A model generated the notes under the pieces. It was not told where the DNA came from and made no database searches. It saw only the letters and a list, made by a program, of their open reading frames with translations. A stretch of DNA of 64,000 bases from Erwinia billingiae Eb661. Its GTDB lineage: Bacteria; Pseudomonadota; Gammaproteobacteria; Enterobacterales; Enterobacteriaceae. This document shows positions 10,480 through 19,851 of this stretch, in pieces. The DNA is taken from assembly GCF_000196615.1 (NCBI RefSeq), contig NC_014306.1, positions 4,464,001-4,528,000 of the forward strand. Direction: 5' to 3'. How positions within the stretch are numbered: the first letter of the stretch is position 1; every line of letters begins with the position of its first letter. Both the position numbers and the translations under genes were made by a program.

Positions 10480-11814
10480 TCAGACCGCCTTCACCGCATC
10501 GGCAATCCGGTGTGCCAGCGCCGTCACTTGCGCTTCATCTTCGCCTTCAACCATCACGCGGATTAGCGGTTCAGTGCCTGATTTACGCAGCAACACACGT
10601 CCACGACCCTGCAGCTCTTTTTCGACTTCTGCAGTGACCGTTTTGACCGTTGCATCTTCCAGCGGATCGGTTGTTCCACTGAAGCGCACGTTAACGAGGA
10701 TTTGTGGCAGCAACTTCATGCCGCTGCACAGATCGTGCAGAGTCATGTGGTTACGCACCATCGCAGTGAGTACCTGCAAACCTGCCACGATACCGTCACC
10801 GGTAGTTGTCTTGTCCAACAGGATGACGTGGCCGGAGTTTTCAGCGCCCAGACGCCAGCCTTTTTCCTGCAGTTTTTCCAGCACGTAGCGGTCGCCCACT
10901 TTTGCACGCGCAAACGGAATACCCAGTTGCTTAAGCGCCAGTTCAAGCCCCATGTTGCTCATCAGCGTACCGACGACACCACCGCGCAGTTGTCCCTGAC
11001 GTAAGCCTTCACGGGCAATGATATACAGGATCTGATCGCCATCCACTTTATGGCCCAGATGGTCCACCATCATGATGCGATCGCCATCGCCATCATAGGC
11101 CAGCCCCACGTCCGCTTTCTCCGACAACACGCGTTCCTGCAGCTTGCGGACATCGGTGGCGCCACACTCTTTGTTGATGTTCATCCCATCAGGATTAACA
11201 CCAATGGTGATCACCGTCGCGCCGAGTTCACGCAGGACGTTTGGCGCGATGTGGTAGGTCGCACCGTTGGCGCAGTCCACCACAATCTTCATGCCATTCA
11301 GGCTGAGTTCGCTTGGGAAGGTACCTTTGCAAAACTCGATGTAGCGGCCGGCTGCATCGACAATGCGGCTGGCACGTCCCAGCTCTGCAGATTCAACGCA
11401 GGTGATCGGTTTCTCCATCTCCGCTTCGATCGCCTCCTCCACGTCATCTGGCAGCTTGGTGCCTTCGATGGAAAAGAACTTGATACCGTTATCGTCAAAC
11501 GGATTGTGCGAAGCCGAAATCACAATCCCCGCTTCGGCACGGAAGGTTCTGGTCAGATAGGCAATGGCTGGGGTTGGCATCGGTCCGGTAAAGGCTGCCG
11601 ATAACCCTGCCGCCGCCAGGCCTGCCTCAAGGGCCGACTCCAGCATGTAGCCAGAAATGCGCGTATCTTTACCGATGATAATTTTCTTTGAGCCATTGCG
11701 TGCCAGCACCTTACCCGCTGCCCAGCCAAGCTTCAGCACGAAGTCAGGTGTAATAGGAGACTCACCCACTTTGCCGCGGATGCCATCGGTACCAAAATAC
11801 TTACGGTTGCTCAT
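10480..11814 (-). CDS. glmM: Phosphoglucosamine mutase
   Basis: Converts glucosamine-6-phosphate to glucosamine-1-phosphate on the way to UDP-GlcNAc, hence to peptidoglycan and LPS. The 444-residue product (E. coli 445) has the phosphoserine loop [15 protein letters not shown] near residue 102, the metal-binding DGDGDR and the sugar-binding GAENSGH, and ends with a phosphate-binding [12 protein letters not shown]. The start at 11814 gives [14 protein letters not shown]; 24 codons of upstream open frame are not conserved. It follows folP by 4 nt. Confidence 0.97.
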   Translation of the reverse strand: MSNRKYFGTDGIRGKVGESPITPDFVLKLGWAAGKVLARNGSKKIIIGKDTRISGYMLESALEAGLAAAGLSAAFTGPMPTPAIAYLTRTFRAEAGIVISASHNPFDDNGIKFFSIEGTKLPDDVEEAIEAEMEKPITCVESAELGRASRIVDAAGRYIEFCKGTFPSELSLNGMKIVVDCANGATYHIAPNVLRELGATVITIGVNPDGMNINKECGATDVRKLQERVLSEKADVGLAYDGDGDRIMMVDHLGHKVDGDQILYIIAREGLRQGQLRGGVVGTLMSNMGLELALKQLGIPFARAKVGDRYVLEKLQEKGWRLGAENSGHVILLDKTTTGDGIVAGLQVLTAMVRNHMTLHDLCSGMKLLPQILVNVRFSGTTDPLEDATVKTVTAEVEKELQGRGRVLLRKSGTEPLIRVMVEGEDEAQVTALAHRIADAVKAV

Positions 11815-11818
11815 AGCG

Positions 11819-12655
11819 TTACTCTTCCTTCGCTGACAGTGTTGCTTCGACGACGCGCATCGCTTCGACGGTTTCTTTAACATCATGAACGCGCAGGATG
11901 TGCGCGCCTTGCATCGCGGCGATTACCGCGCAGGCCAGACTGCCTGTCAGCCGCTGCGACGGGCCAACATTCAGCAGTTGCCCAATCATACTTTTACGGG
12001 ACATGCCGACCAGCAGTGGCAGGCCGAACCGGTGAAAATCAGCCAGATGGGCCAGCAACTGATAATTGTGGGACAGATTCTTACCGAAACCGAATCCCGG
12101 GTCGAGGATCAACTGCTCTTTTTTGATCCCGGCGGCTTCGCATCTGGCGATGTGCTGCACAAAAAAGGCGTCCACATCCTGCAGCAGCTGTTTGTACTTC
12201 GGCGATTGTTGCATGGTGGCCGGATCGCCCTGCATATGCATCAGACAAATCGGCAGGCCCGTTGCCGCCGCCGCTTCCAAAGCACCGGGCTCCTGCAGTG
12301 AACGGATATCATTGATGATGTGCGCACCCGCATTTGCCGATTCCCGGATCACCTCTGGTTTTGATGTATCGACCGAAATCCACACTTCAAAACGTTGAGA
12401 AATAGCCTCAACCACCGGAATAACCCGTTCCAGCTCCTGCTCTACACTGACTTCCGATGCGCCAGGACGCGTGGATTCGCCGCCGATATCAATGATGGTG
12501 GCACCGGCATTGATCATTTCGTTGGCATGGGTCAGCGCCTGAACCAAATCGTTATGCTTGCCGCCATCAGAGAAAGAATCCGGGGTCACATTCAGGATCC
12601 CCATCACATGAGGATGGGAAAGATCGAGGATGGTGTCTCTGGCGTAAAGCTTCAT
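11819..12655 (-). CDS. folP: Dihydropteroate synthase
   Basis: Condenses p-aminobenzoate with the pterin pyrophosphate in folate synthesis; target of sulfonamides. The 278-residue TIM-barrel protein shows the family signatures [14 protein letters not shown] and [11 protein letters not shown], with DPGFGFGKN and GMSRKSMIG further on. Upstream of glmM and downstream of ftsH, as in E. coli, with a terminator hairpin between ftsH and folP. Confidence 0.97.
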   Translation of the reverse strand: MKLYARDTILDLSHPHVMGILNVTPDSFSDGGKHNDLVQALTHANEMINAGATIIDIGGESTRPGASEVSVEQELERVIPVVEAISQRFEVWISVDTSKPEVIRESANAGAHIINDIRSLQEPGALEAAAATGLPICLMHMQGDPATMQQSPKYKQLLQDVDAFFVQHIARCEAAGIKKEQLILDPGFGFGKNLSHNYQLLAHLADFHRFGLPLLVGMSRKSMIGQLLNVGPSQRLTGSLACAVIAAMQGAHILRVHDVKETVEAMRVVEATLSAKEE

Positions 12656-12715
12656 AACGGTAAGTCTCCAAACGGGTTCAGCAGGTCAGTTGGACCGGGT
12701 AATGAAATTGTAGAT

Positions 12716-12745
12716 ATAAAAAACCCCGGACAGCGCCGGGGTTTG
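12716..12745 (-). terminator. Intrinsic terminator after ftsH
   Basis: Stem AAACCCCGG / CCGGGGTTT with an interior of about five bases, and six T on the minus strand. It lies 26 nt past the ftsH stop and separates rlmE-ftsH from folP-glmM. Confidence 0.8.
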
Positions 12746-12770
12746 GAGTGAGCTTAAACGAACAAGTAAA

Positions 12771-14705
12771 TTACTTGTCGCCCAGCTGCTCTGACATGGT
12801 GTTACCAGGATTAGGCGTGCGCGGTTCATCAACCGGGCGCGGCGCCTTAGGCGTACCGTTGCTGTCAGAATTATTGGTGCTGCCCGGATCTTCCCAACCC
12901 TGTGGTGGACGCACTTCACGGCGTGCCATCAGGTCATCGATCTGTGGAGCATCAATGGTTTCATACTTCATCAGCGCATCTTTCATCGCGTGAAGAATGT
13001 CCATGTTTTCGTTCAGAATACGACGTGCACGTTGATAGTTACCTTCAACCAGTGATTTCACTTCCTGGTCAATGATACGCGCGGTCTCATCAGACATGTG
13101 CTTCGCTTTAGCCACTGAACGACCGAGGAATACTTCACCCTCTTCTTCAGCATACAGCAGCGGGCCCAGTTTCTCTGAGAAGCCCCATTGCGTTACCATG
13201 TTACGCGCTATTGAGGTGGCTACCTTGATGTCGTTAGAAGCACCGGTAGAAACACGCTCAACACCGTAGATGATCTCTTCTGCCAGACGGCCACCGTAAA
13301 GGGTAGAAATCTGACTTTCCAGTTTCTGACGGCTGGCGCTGATCGCGTCGCCTTCAGGCAGGAAGAAGGTCACACCTAATGCACGGCCACGAGGAATGAT
13401 GGTCACTTTGTGCACCGGATCATGCTCCGGCACCAGGCGACCAATGATCGCGTGACCGGCTTCGTGGTAGGCCGTCGACTCTTTCTGCGATTCTGTCATC
13501 ACCATGGAGCGACGTTCCGCACCCATCATGATCTTGTCTTTCGCTTTTTCGAACTCAACCATCGACACAACGCGTTTGTTACCACGGGCTGCAAACAGCG
13601 CAGCTTCGTTGACCAGGTTAGCCAAATCGGCACCTGAGAAGCCTGGCGTACCACGGGCAATAACGGATGCTTCAATGTCGGTCGCTAATGGAACGCGACG
13701 CATATGCACTTTCAGGATCTGCTCACGGCCTCGAACGTCTGGCAAGCCTACAACAACCTGACGGTCAAAGCGGCCTGGACGCAACAGCGCCGGGTCAAGT
13801 ACGTCTGGACGGTTAGTCGCGGCGATGACGATGATGCCTTCATTACCTTCAAAACCATCCATCTCAACCAGCATCTGGTTCAGCGTCTGCTCACGTTCAT
13901 CGTGACCACCGCCTAAACCAGCGCCACGCTGACGACCGACTGCATCGATCTCATCGATAAAGATGATGCAAGGCGCGGCTTTCTTGGCTTGTTCAAACAT
14001 GTCGCGAACACGGGATGCACCCACACCAACGAACATTTCAACGAAGTCAGAACCGGAGATAGTGAAGAAAGGCACTTTAGCTTCACCGGCGATGGCTTTC
14101 GCCAGCAGCGTTTTACCGGTACCCGGAGGCCCGACCATCAGAACGCCTTTCGGAATTTTACCGCCCAGTTTCTGGAAACGGCTTGGCTCACGCAGGTATT
14201 CAACCAGCTCAGCCACTTCGTCTTTCGCTTCGTCGCAACCGGCAACATCAGCGAAGGTTGTCTTGATCTGATCTTCCGTCAGCATGCGGGCTTTGCTTTT
14301 ACCAAAGGACATTGCCCCTTTGCCGCCCCCGCCCTGCATCTGGCGCATGAAGAAGATCCAGACACCAATAAGCAATAGCATTGGGAACCATGAGATGAAG
14401 ATCGACGCCAACAGGCTCGGTTCTTCTGGCGGTTCGCCAACCACTTTCACATTTTTAGTCAACAGGTTATCAAGCAACTTGGGATCGTTGACAGGAATGT
14501 AAGTCGTGTATTTGTTGCTGTCTTTTTTGACAACGTTGATTTCACGCCCGTTAATACGTGCCTCGCGGACCTGATCCTGGTTCACTTCTGACAGGAAGGT
14601 TGAATAGTCAACCCTACGGCCATTCGACTCGCTGGGCCCAAAGCTTTGGAATACAGACATCAGCACGACCGCGATGACTAACCAAAGAATTAGGTTTTTC
14701 GCCAT
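12771..14705 (-). CDS. ftsH: ATP-dependent zinc metalloprotease FtsH
   Basis: Inner-membrane AAA+ protease that controls LpxC, sigma-32 and misassembled membrane proteins. The 644-residue form has an N-terminal membrane helix, a periplasmic domain, a second helix ([16 protein letters not shown]), Walker A GPPGTGKT, Walker [12 protein letters not shown], the second region of homology and the zinc motif HEAGH. An in-frame TTG three codons upstream (14714) would give MSDMAKN and has a GAGG at suitable spacing, so either start is possible. It follows rlmE, as in E. coli. Confidence 0.97.
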   Translation of the reverse strand: MAKNLILWLVIAVVLMSVFQSFGPSESNGRRVDYSTFLSEVNQDQVREARINGREINVVKKDSNKYTTYIPVNDPKLLDNLLTKNVKVVGEPPEEPSLLASIFISWFPMLLLIGVWIFFMRQMQGGGGKGAMSFGKSKARMLTEDQIKTTFADVAGCDEAKDEVAELVEYLREPSRFQKLGGKIPKGVLMVGPPGTGKTLLAKAIAGEAKVPFFTISGSDFVEMFVGVGASRVRDMFEQAKKAAPCIIFIDEIDAVGRQRGAGLGGGHDEREQTLNQMLVEMDGFEGNEGIIVIAATNRPDVLDPALLRPGRFDRQVVVGLPDVRGREQILKVHMRRVPLATDIEASVIARGTPGFSGADLANLVNEAALFAARGNKRVVSMVEFEKAKDKIMMGAERRSMVMTESQKESTAYHEAGHAIIGRLVPEHDPVHKVTIIPRGRALGVTFFLPEGDAISASRQKLESQISTLYGGRLAEEIIYGVERVSTGASNDIKVATSIARNMVTQWGFSEKLGPLLYAEEEGEVFLGRSVAKAKHMSDETARIIDQEVKSLVEGNYQRARRILNENMDILHAMKDALMKYETIDAPQIDDLMARREVRPPQGWEDPGSTNNSDSNGTPKAPRPVDEPRTPNPGNTMSEQLGDK

Positions 14706-14761
14706 GTCACTCAAGGGGATTAACCTCTTATTACAACTGTGTTAACAGACAGCGTAGGGTA

Positions 14762-15391
14762 CTATAGTTTGCGCCCTGTCGCTACAATGTACACTTCACG
14801 CGAACGAGAGCGCGAAGCGTCCGGCTTACGAATTTTTACTTTCGTAAACAGGGAGCGAATTTCCCGGAGGTAATCTTCAAAGCCATCTCCCTGAAACACT
14901 TTTACTAAAAAACTGCCGCCAGGTGCCAATACATCACGACACATTTCCAGTGCAAGCTCAACTAAATACATTGCACGTGGAATATCAACTGCTGGCGTTC
15001 CTGTCATGTTGGGAGCCATATCGGACATCACAACCTGTACTTTGTTGTCACCTACTCGTTCCAGCAACGCTTTCATGACCAGTTCATCACGAAAATCGCC
15101 CTGGAGGAAATCGACACCGGCGATAGGATCCATCGGCAGGATATCACAACCAATAACACGGCCTTTTGACCCAATCTGCGTTACCACATATTGAGACCAA
15201 CCTCCGGGTGCAGCACCCAGATCGACGACGGTCATGCCAAGTTTGAACAGCTTGTCACCTTGCTGTATTTCATCGAGTTTAAACCAGGCGCGAGAACGCA
15301 GCCCTTTTTTCTGTGCCTGAAGCACATATTTATCGCTAAAGTGTTCCTGCAGCCAGCGGCTGGAACTGGCCGAACGCTTTTTACCAGTCAT
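14762..15391 (-). CDS. rlmE: 23S rRNA U2552 2'-O-methyltransferase
   Basis: Heat-shock-linked methyltransferase (FtsJ/RrmJ) acting on the A-loop of 23S rRNA in the 50S subunit. The 209-residue protein has the SAM-binding motif [13 protein letters not shown] and [11 protein letters not shown], with Lys, Asp and Glu residues of the K-D-K-E catalytic set in place. It forms an operon with ftsH. Same length as E. coli RlmE. Confidence 0.97.
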   Translation of the reverse strand: MTGKKRSASSSRWLQEHFSDKYVLQAQKKGLRSRAWFKLDEIQQGDKLFKLGMTVVDLGAAPGGWSQYVVTQIGSKGRVIGCDILPMDPIAGVDFLQGDFRDELVMKALLERVGDNKVQVVMSDMAPNMTGTPAVDIPRAMYLVELALEMCRDVLAPGGSFLVKVFQGDGFEDYLREIRSLFTKVKIRKPDASRSRSREVYIVATGRKL

Positions 15392-15519
15392 ACAATTTCC
15401 AACTATGATTCAACGCATGCGATAAATAAACCGCGCAAATCAGCAAAGCCGATTTGGTGATACACCAGAGATGGCGGTAGAATGACCCGTTTTCAATCCC
15501 AATGTAAGTAAAAAATACG

Positions 15520-15813
15520 ATGAATCTGAGTACCAAACAAAAACAGCACCTGAAAGGACTGGCCCATCCGCTGAAGCCCGTTGTCATGCTGGGCAACAAT
15601 GGTTTGACCGAAGGGGTGCTAGCCGAGATCGAACAAGCACTGGAGCACCACGAGCTCATCAAAGTGAAAATCGCCACGGAAGACCGTGAAACGAAAGCAC
15701 TGGTTGTTGAGGCTATCGTGCGCGAAACCAAAGCAGCAAACGTGCAGGTTATCGGCAAGATGCTGGTACTGTACCGTCCAACGAAGGAACGCAAGATCTC
15801 CCTTCCGCGCTGA
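15520..15813 (+). CDS. yhbY: Ribosome assembly RNA-binding protein YhbY
   Basis: 97-residue CRM-domain (KH-like) RNA-binding protein that associates with pre-50S subunits. The conserved HPLKPVVMLGNNGLTEGVL, with its GxxG-type loop, and the C-terminal VLYRPTKERKISLPR match E. coli YhbY. Divergent from rlmE-ftsH and convergent with greA, with a shared hairpin terminator between yhbY and greA. Confidence 0.95.
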   Translation: MNLSTKQKQHLKGLAHPLKPVVMLGNNGLTEGVLAEIEQALEHHELIKVKIATEDRETKALVVEAIVRETKAANVQVIGKMLVLYRPTKERKISLPR

Positions 15814-15872
15814 GGATCAGGTAACAATTCTGAAACTTAGACCGGAGAAGGTGACACGCTCCTGATGTTGAT

Positions 15873-15898
15873 AAAAGGCCGCATAGCGGCCTTTTTCC
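15873..15898 (+). terminator. Terminator between yhbY and greA
   Basis: AAAAGGCCGC / GCGGCCTTTTT hairpin with a very short loop. T-runs on both strands make it fit both convergent genes. Confidence 0.75.
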
Positions 15899-15938
15899 TT
15901 TCTTTACAATACGCGTGATAGTTTCAGCGTAGCAGAAA

Positions 15939-16415
15939 TCAGAGATATTCTATCTTCAAAATCTCATACTCGACGTCGCCGCCGGGTGTTTTCACGATCG
16001 TCACATCATCAACTTCTTTGCCAATCAGGCCGCGCGCCATTGGCGAGTTCACAGAAATCAGATTTTGCTTAAAATCAGCCTCATCATCGCCCACGATGCG
16101 ATAAGTCGACTCTTCGTCAGTATCCAGGTTCAATACCTTGACGGTTGAACCGAAGATCACCCGACCGTTCGCGTTCATTTTGGTGACGTCGATTACCTGA
16201 GCATTAGACAGTTTTGCCTCGATCTCCTGGATACGACCTTCACAGAAGCCCTGCTCTTCGCGCGCTGCGTGATACTCAGCGTTTTCTTTTAAATCGCCGT
16301 GCTCACGTGCGTCTGCAATTGAGGCAATAATTCGGGGGCGTTTAATGGTTTTCAGCTCTTCCAGCTCTTCGCGCAGTTTGTCCGCGCCCCTTAACGTCAT
16401 CGGAATCTGATTCAT
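15939..16415 (-). CDS. greA: Transcription elongation factor GreA
   Basis: Binds the RNA polymerase secondary channel and stimulates cleavage of backtracked RNA. The 158-residue protein starts [18 protein letters not shown], has the N-terminal coiled coil with the conserved acidic tip ([17 protein letters not shown]) and a C-terminal FKBP-like domain. The upstream open frame of 32 codons is not family sequence. Divergent from dacB. Confidence 0.96.
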   Translation of the reverse strand: MNQIPMTLRGADKLREELEELKTIKRPRIIASIADAREHGDLKENAEYHAAREEQGFCEGRIQEIEAKLSNAQVIDVTKMNANGRVIFGSTVKVLNLDTDEESTYRIVGDDEADFKQNLISVNSPMARGLIGKEVDDVTIVKTPGGDVEYEILKIEYL

Positions 16416-16663
16416 CTCAATACCTCGTAAACTCTGTCCTGTGCAAAATTTCGTCATCCTGACAGGTTCATGCAGAAAAAGCGTTCTGCGGCGCTTGCCA
16501 CTGAATTTCAAACGAAATAAACCAGACCCAAAGGGAAGCTCAGGGCCTGGAGGTTTTGCATTTTGATACGTATTTTAACCCAGAGTTCCTTATGGGTCAT
16601 CGTTTACTTTCCACAACGATGCACCGTAGTATGTCAGCATCACCTGTCAGTAAACGCGAGATT

Positions 16664-18097
16664 ATGCGATTTTCACGAATTGTTACCGGTTTAGCCTGCG
16701 CATTTATGCTGAATGCCCACGCTGCTTCGGTTGAAGACTACACCCAATATTTACCTGATGGCGCAAACCTGGCGCTGATTGTGCAGAAAATAGGCGCAAC
16801 CACGCCTTCAATTGACTACCACAGTAAACAGATGGCGCTGCCGGCCAGTACGATGAAAGTGTTGACCGCCCTGGCGGCGCTGCTTCAGCTTGGCCCGGAC
16901 TACCGTTTTCATACGCAACTGGAAAGCAAAGGCACCATTAATGATGGCACGCTGCAAGGCGATCTGGTGGCCCGTTTTGGTGGCGATCCGACGCTGACGC
17001 GTCAGGACTTGCGCAATATGGTCACCACGCTGAAAAAGCAGGGTGTGAAGCATATTCAGGGCAATTTGGTGATTGATACGTCGGTATTTGCCAGCCACGA
17101 CGAAGCCCCAGGCTGGCCGTGGAATGACCTGACGCAGTGCTTTAGTGCGCCGCCAGCCGCTGCCATTGTTGACCGTAACTGCTTCTCGGTATCGCTCTAC
17201 AGCGCACCGAATCCAGGTGACAAGGCGTTTATCCGCGTGGCCTCCTATTATCCGGTCAGTATGTTTAGCCAGGTGCGAACGCTGGCGAAAGGCTCGCCGG
17301 ACGCACAGTATTGTGAGCTGGATGTGGTGCCAGGCGAATTAAACCGCTTCACCCTGACCGGATGTATGACCCAGCGTGCCGAACCCTTGCCGCTGGCCTT
17401 TGCTATTCAGGATGGCGCTAGCTATGCCGGTGCCCTGTTAAAAGCGGAGTTGCAGGCAGCCGATATCGATTATTCCGGCCATTTACTGCGTCAGACTCAG
17501 GTCACGCAGCCAGCTAACGTGCTGGCAGAAACACAGTCTGCACCCTTACACGATCTGCTGAAGATCATGCTGAAGAAGTCGGACAATATGATTGCCGATA
17601 CCGTGTTCCGCACCATTGGACATGAGCGATTTGGCGTCCCTGGCACCTGGCGCGCCGGCTCTGATGCCGTGCGTCAGATACTGAGGCAAAAGGCGAATGT
17701 CGATCTGGGCAACAGCATTCAGGTAGACGGTTCGGGGCTTTCACGGCACGATTTGATTTCCCCGGCGACCATGATGCAAGCGTTACAATACATTGCACAA
17801 AATGATCAACAGCTGAATTTCATTTCCATGTTGCCTCTCGCAGGCTACGACGGAACGTTACGCTATCGTGGTGGTCTTCATGAAGCAGGCGTCGACGGAA
17901 AGGTATCAGCCAAGACCGGTTCATTGCAGGGTGTGTATAACCTTGCTGGCTTTATGACGACAGCCAGCGGGCAGCGCGTGGCATTCGTCCAGTATCTTTC
18001 TGGCTATGCCGTTCCGCCGGAAGATCAGCGCCAGCGACGTATTCCGCTGGTCCGCTTTGAGAGCCGGCTTTATAAGGATGTTTACCAAAATAACTGA
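16664..18097 (+). CDS. dacB: D-alanyl-D-alanine carboxypeptidase/endopeptidase PBP4
   Basis: Periplasmic class C penicillin-binding protein that trims and cleaves peptidoglycan cross-links. The 477-residue precursor (same as E. coli) has a signal peptide ending near NAHAAS, then the active-site motifs SxxK (PASTMKVLT), SxN (KKSDNMIAD) and KTG (SAKTGSLQG), with the large inserted domain of this class. The start at 16664 gives MRFSRIVTG; upstream open frame is ignored. Only 5 nt separate it from pmrA, so the three genes dacB-pmrA-pmrB probably form one operon, unlike E. coli, where dacB is followed by nothing of this kind. Confidence 0.96.
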   Translation: MRFSRIVTGLACAFMLNAHAASVEDYTQYLPDGANLALIVQKIGATTPSIDYHSKQMALPASTMKVLTALAALLQLGPDYRFHTQLESKGTINDGTLQGDLVARFGGDPTLTRQDLRNMVTTLKKQGVKHIQGNLVIDTSVFASHDEAPGWPWNDLTQCFSAPPAAAIVDRNCFSVSLYSAPNPGDKAFIRVASYYPVSMFSQVRTLAKGSPDAQYCELDVVPGELNRFTLTGCMTQRAEPLPLAFAIQDGASYAGALLKAELQAADIDYSGHLLRQTQVTQPANVLAETQSAPLHDLLKIMLKKSDNMIADTVFRTIGHERFGVPGTWRAGSDAVRQILRQKANVDLGNSIQVDGSGLSRHDLISPATMMQALQYIAQNDQQLNFISMLPLAGYDGTLRYRGGLHEAGVDGKVSAKTGSLQGVYNLAGFMTTASGQRVAFVQYLSGYAVPPEDQRQRRIPLVRFESRLYKDVYQNN

Positions 18098-18102
18098 CAA
18101 TT

Positions 18103-18765
18103 ATGAAACTACTGGTTGTTGAAGATGATGCTTTGCTGTTGGGCGGACTGGTTCAGGCGCTGACGACTGAAGGGTATGCGGTGGATGCGGCTAAGAATGG
18201 CGCTGAAGCCTGTGCTCTGCTGCAAAGCGGCCAGTACAGCCTGATTGTTCTCGATCTTGGGTTGCCGGATCGGGACGGCAGGCAGCTGCTGCGGCAGTGG
18301 CGTAAAGAGACTATCGATCTGCCGGTGCTGATCCTCACTGCCCGTGATGCCTTAGAGGATCGGGTTGATGGACTGGATGCCGGTGCCGATGATTATCTGG
18401 TTAAACCCTTCGCGCTGGCCGAATTGAAGGCCAGAGTTCGGGCTTTGATTCGCCGTTATCAGGGTCGCAGCGATAACCTGCTGCAACAGGGCGATCTCTC
18501 CCTTAACCTGTCTTCTCAGCAAGTTTATATAGACAATCAGCCTGTTGAGCTGACGCCGAAAGAGTTTGCGCTGCTGACGCGTCTATTGATGCGCATCAGT
18601 CAGACGGTGCATCGTGAAACGCTGCAACAAGATCTTTATAGCTGGCAGGATGATACCGGCTCTAACACGCTTGAGGTGCATATTCACAACTTGCGCCGCA
18701 AGCTGGGCAAAGACCGCATCAAGACGGTGCGTGGCGTAGGATATCGTCTGGAAGAACGCACTTGA
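18103..18765 (+). CDS. pmrA: Response regulator PmrA/BasR
   Basis: OmpR-type regulator of 220 residues: receiver domain with the acidic pocket near residues 7-9, phospho-acceptor Asp51 (LIVLDLGLPD) and Lys101 region (DDYLVKPF), then a winged-helix DNA-binding domain (EVHIHNLRRKLG, TVRGVGYRLE). It resembles enteric PmrA (BasR) across its length, which switches on lipid A modification genes in response to Fe(III) and low Mg. It lies 5 nt after dacB and overlaps pmrB by 4 nt. The targets in this organism cannot be seen from the window. Confidence 0.88.
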   Translation: MKLLVVEDDALLLGGLVQALTTEGYAVDAAKNGAEACALLQSGQYSLIVLDLGLPDRDGRQLLRQWRKETIDLPVLILTARDALEDRVDGLDAGADDYLVKPFALAELKARVRALIRRYQGRSDNLLQQGDLSLNLSSQQVYIDNQPVELTPKEFALLTRLLMRISQTVHRETLQQDLYSWQDDTGSNTLEVHIHNLRRKLGKDRIKTVRGVGYRLEERT

Positions 18766-19817
18766 ACAGTATGCGTCGGCGTTTACTGATTATGCTGGCT
18801 CTGATCCTGCTGTCCTGTCAGATGATGAGCGCGGCCTGGCTGTGGCATGAAAGCCGCGAACAGATCAGTTTCCTGGTTAACGAAACGCTCTCTGCTCACG
18901 CCCGCAATGAGCGAGTCGAAAATGAAATCCGCGAAGCGATAGCCTCACTGTTACTGCCTTCCGTGGTGATGGTCTGCTTCACGCTGCTACTCTCTTTCTG
19001 GGCGATCAGCTGGATCATTCGCCCGTTGAAGTCATTGCAGAACAGCTTGTCTGAACGTTCTGCCGATAATCTCACGCCGCTGCCTACTTTCTCTGACATG
19101 GATGAAATTGCTGCAGTGACCCGCGCCCTGAATCAGTTACTGGGCAGGCTCGATCATACCTTGCAGCAAGAGCGGCTTTTCACCGCTGATGCCGCACATG
19201 AGCTGCGTACACCGCTTGCCGGATTACGGCTTCACCTTGAACTGCTGGAGCAACAGGGTGTTACCCAGGGTCCGATGTTAGTGAAACGCATCGACCAGCT
19301 CATGCATGTCATTGAGCAACTGCTGATGCTGTCCCGTGCAGGTCAGGCTCTGGCCGGTGGCCATTATCAGGTGGTCAGCTGGGAAAGTGTCTTCCAGCCA
19401 TTGCAGCAGGAAATGGTTGAGATGCTATTGCTGCGTCAGCAGACGCTGGAGGTCTCAGGTGACCTGTCGCTTGAAGCTGAAGGCGATGCCGTTCTGTTGC
19501 GATTGATGGTGCGCAATTTGCTGGAGAATGCCTCGAGATACAGCCCGGAAGGCAGCCATATCAGCCTGTTGGCAGAAAGTGAAAACGGCGGCAGCCGTTT
19601 CACTGTCAGAGATGAAGGGCCAGGTATTGATCCTGAAGCGGCAGCCGACCTGACAAAAGCGTTTCGCAGGATGGATCAACGTTATGGCGGCAGTGGGTTG
19701 GGACTGAATATTGTGCTGCGCATCGCGCAGATCCATCACGGTGAGTTGCGATTAACCAACCGAGAGGATCGAAGTGGGCTCAATGCCACCTGCTGGTTGC
19801 CGCAAAATCTGAACTAG
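18762..19817 (+). CDS. pmrB: Sensor histidine kinase PmrB/BasS
   Basis: 351-residue membrane kinase paired with PmrA. Two membrane helices flank a short periplasmic loop of about 35 residues that contains three ExxE motifs (ESRE, ERVE and EIRE). ExxE motifs bind Fe(III) in Salmonella PmrB. After a HAMP-like segment come the H-box (FTADAAHELRTPLAGLR), the N-box (RNLLENASRYSP) and the G-boxes (DEGPGID, GGSGLGL). The start is taken as TTG at 18762, overlapping the pmrA stop and preceded by GGAAGA; an ATG at 18771 is possible. An iron-uptake block follows directly downstream. Confidence 0.88.
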   Translation: MNSMRRRLLIMLALILLSCQMMSAAWLWHESREQISFLVNETLSAHARNERVENEIREAIASLLLPSVVMVCFTLLLSFWAISWIIRPLKSLQNSLSERSADNLTPLPTFSDMDEIAAVTRALNQLLGRLDHTLQQERLFTADAAHELRTPLAGLRLHLELLEQQGVTQGPMLVKRIDQLMHVIEQLLMLSRAGQALAGGHYQVVSWESVFQPLQQEMVEMLLLRQQTLEVSGDLSLEAEGDAVLLRLMVRNLLENASRYSPEGSHISLLAESENGGSRFTVRDEGPGIDPEAAADLTKAFRRMDQRYGGSGLGLNIVLRIAQIHHGELRLTNREDRSGLNATCWLPQNLN

Positions 19818-19851
19818 ACGTGGTGGGGGTCCGTCCCCACCGCCACCATCC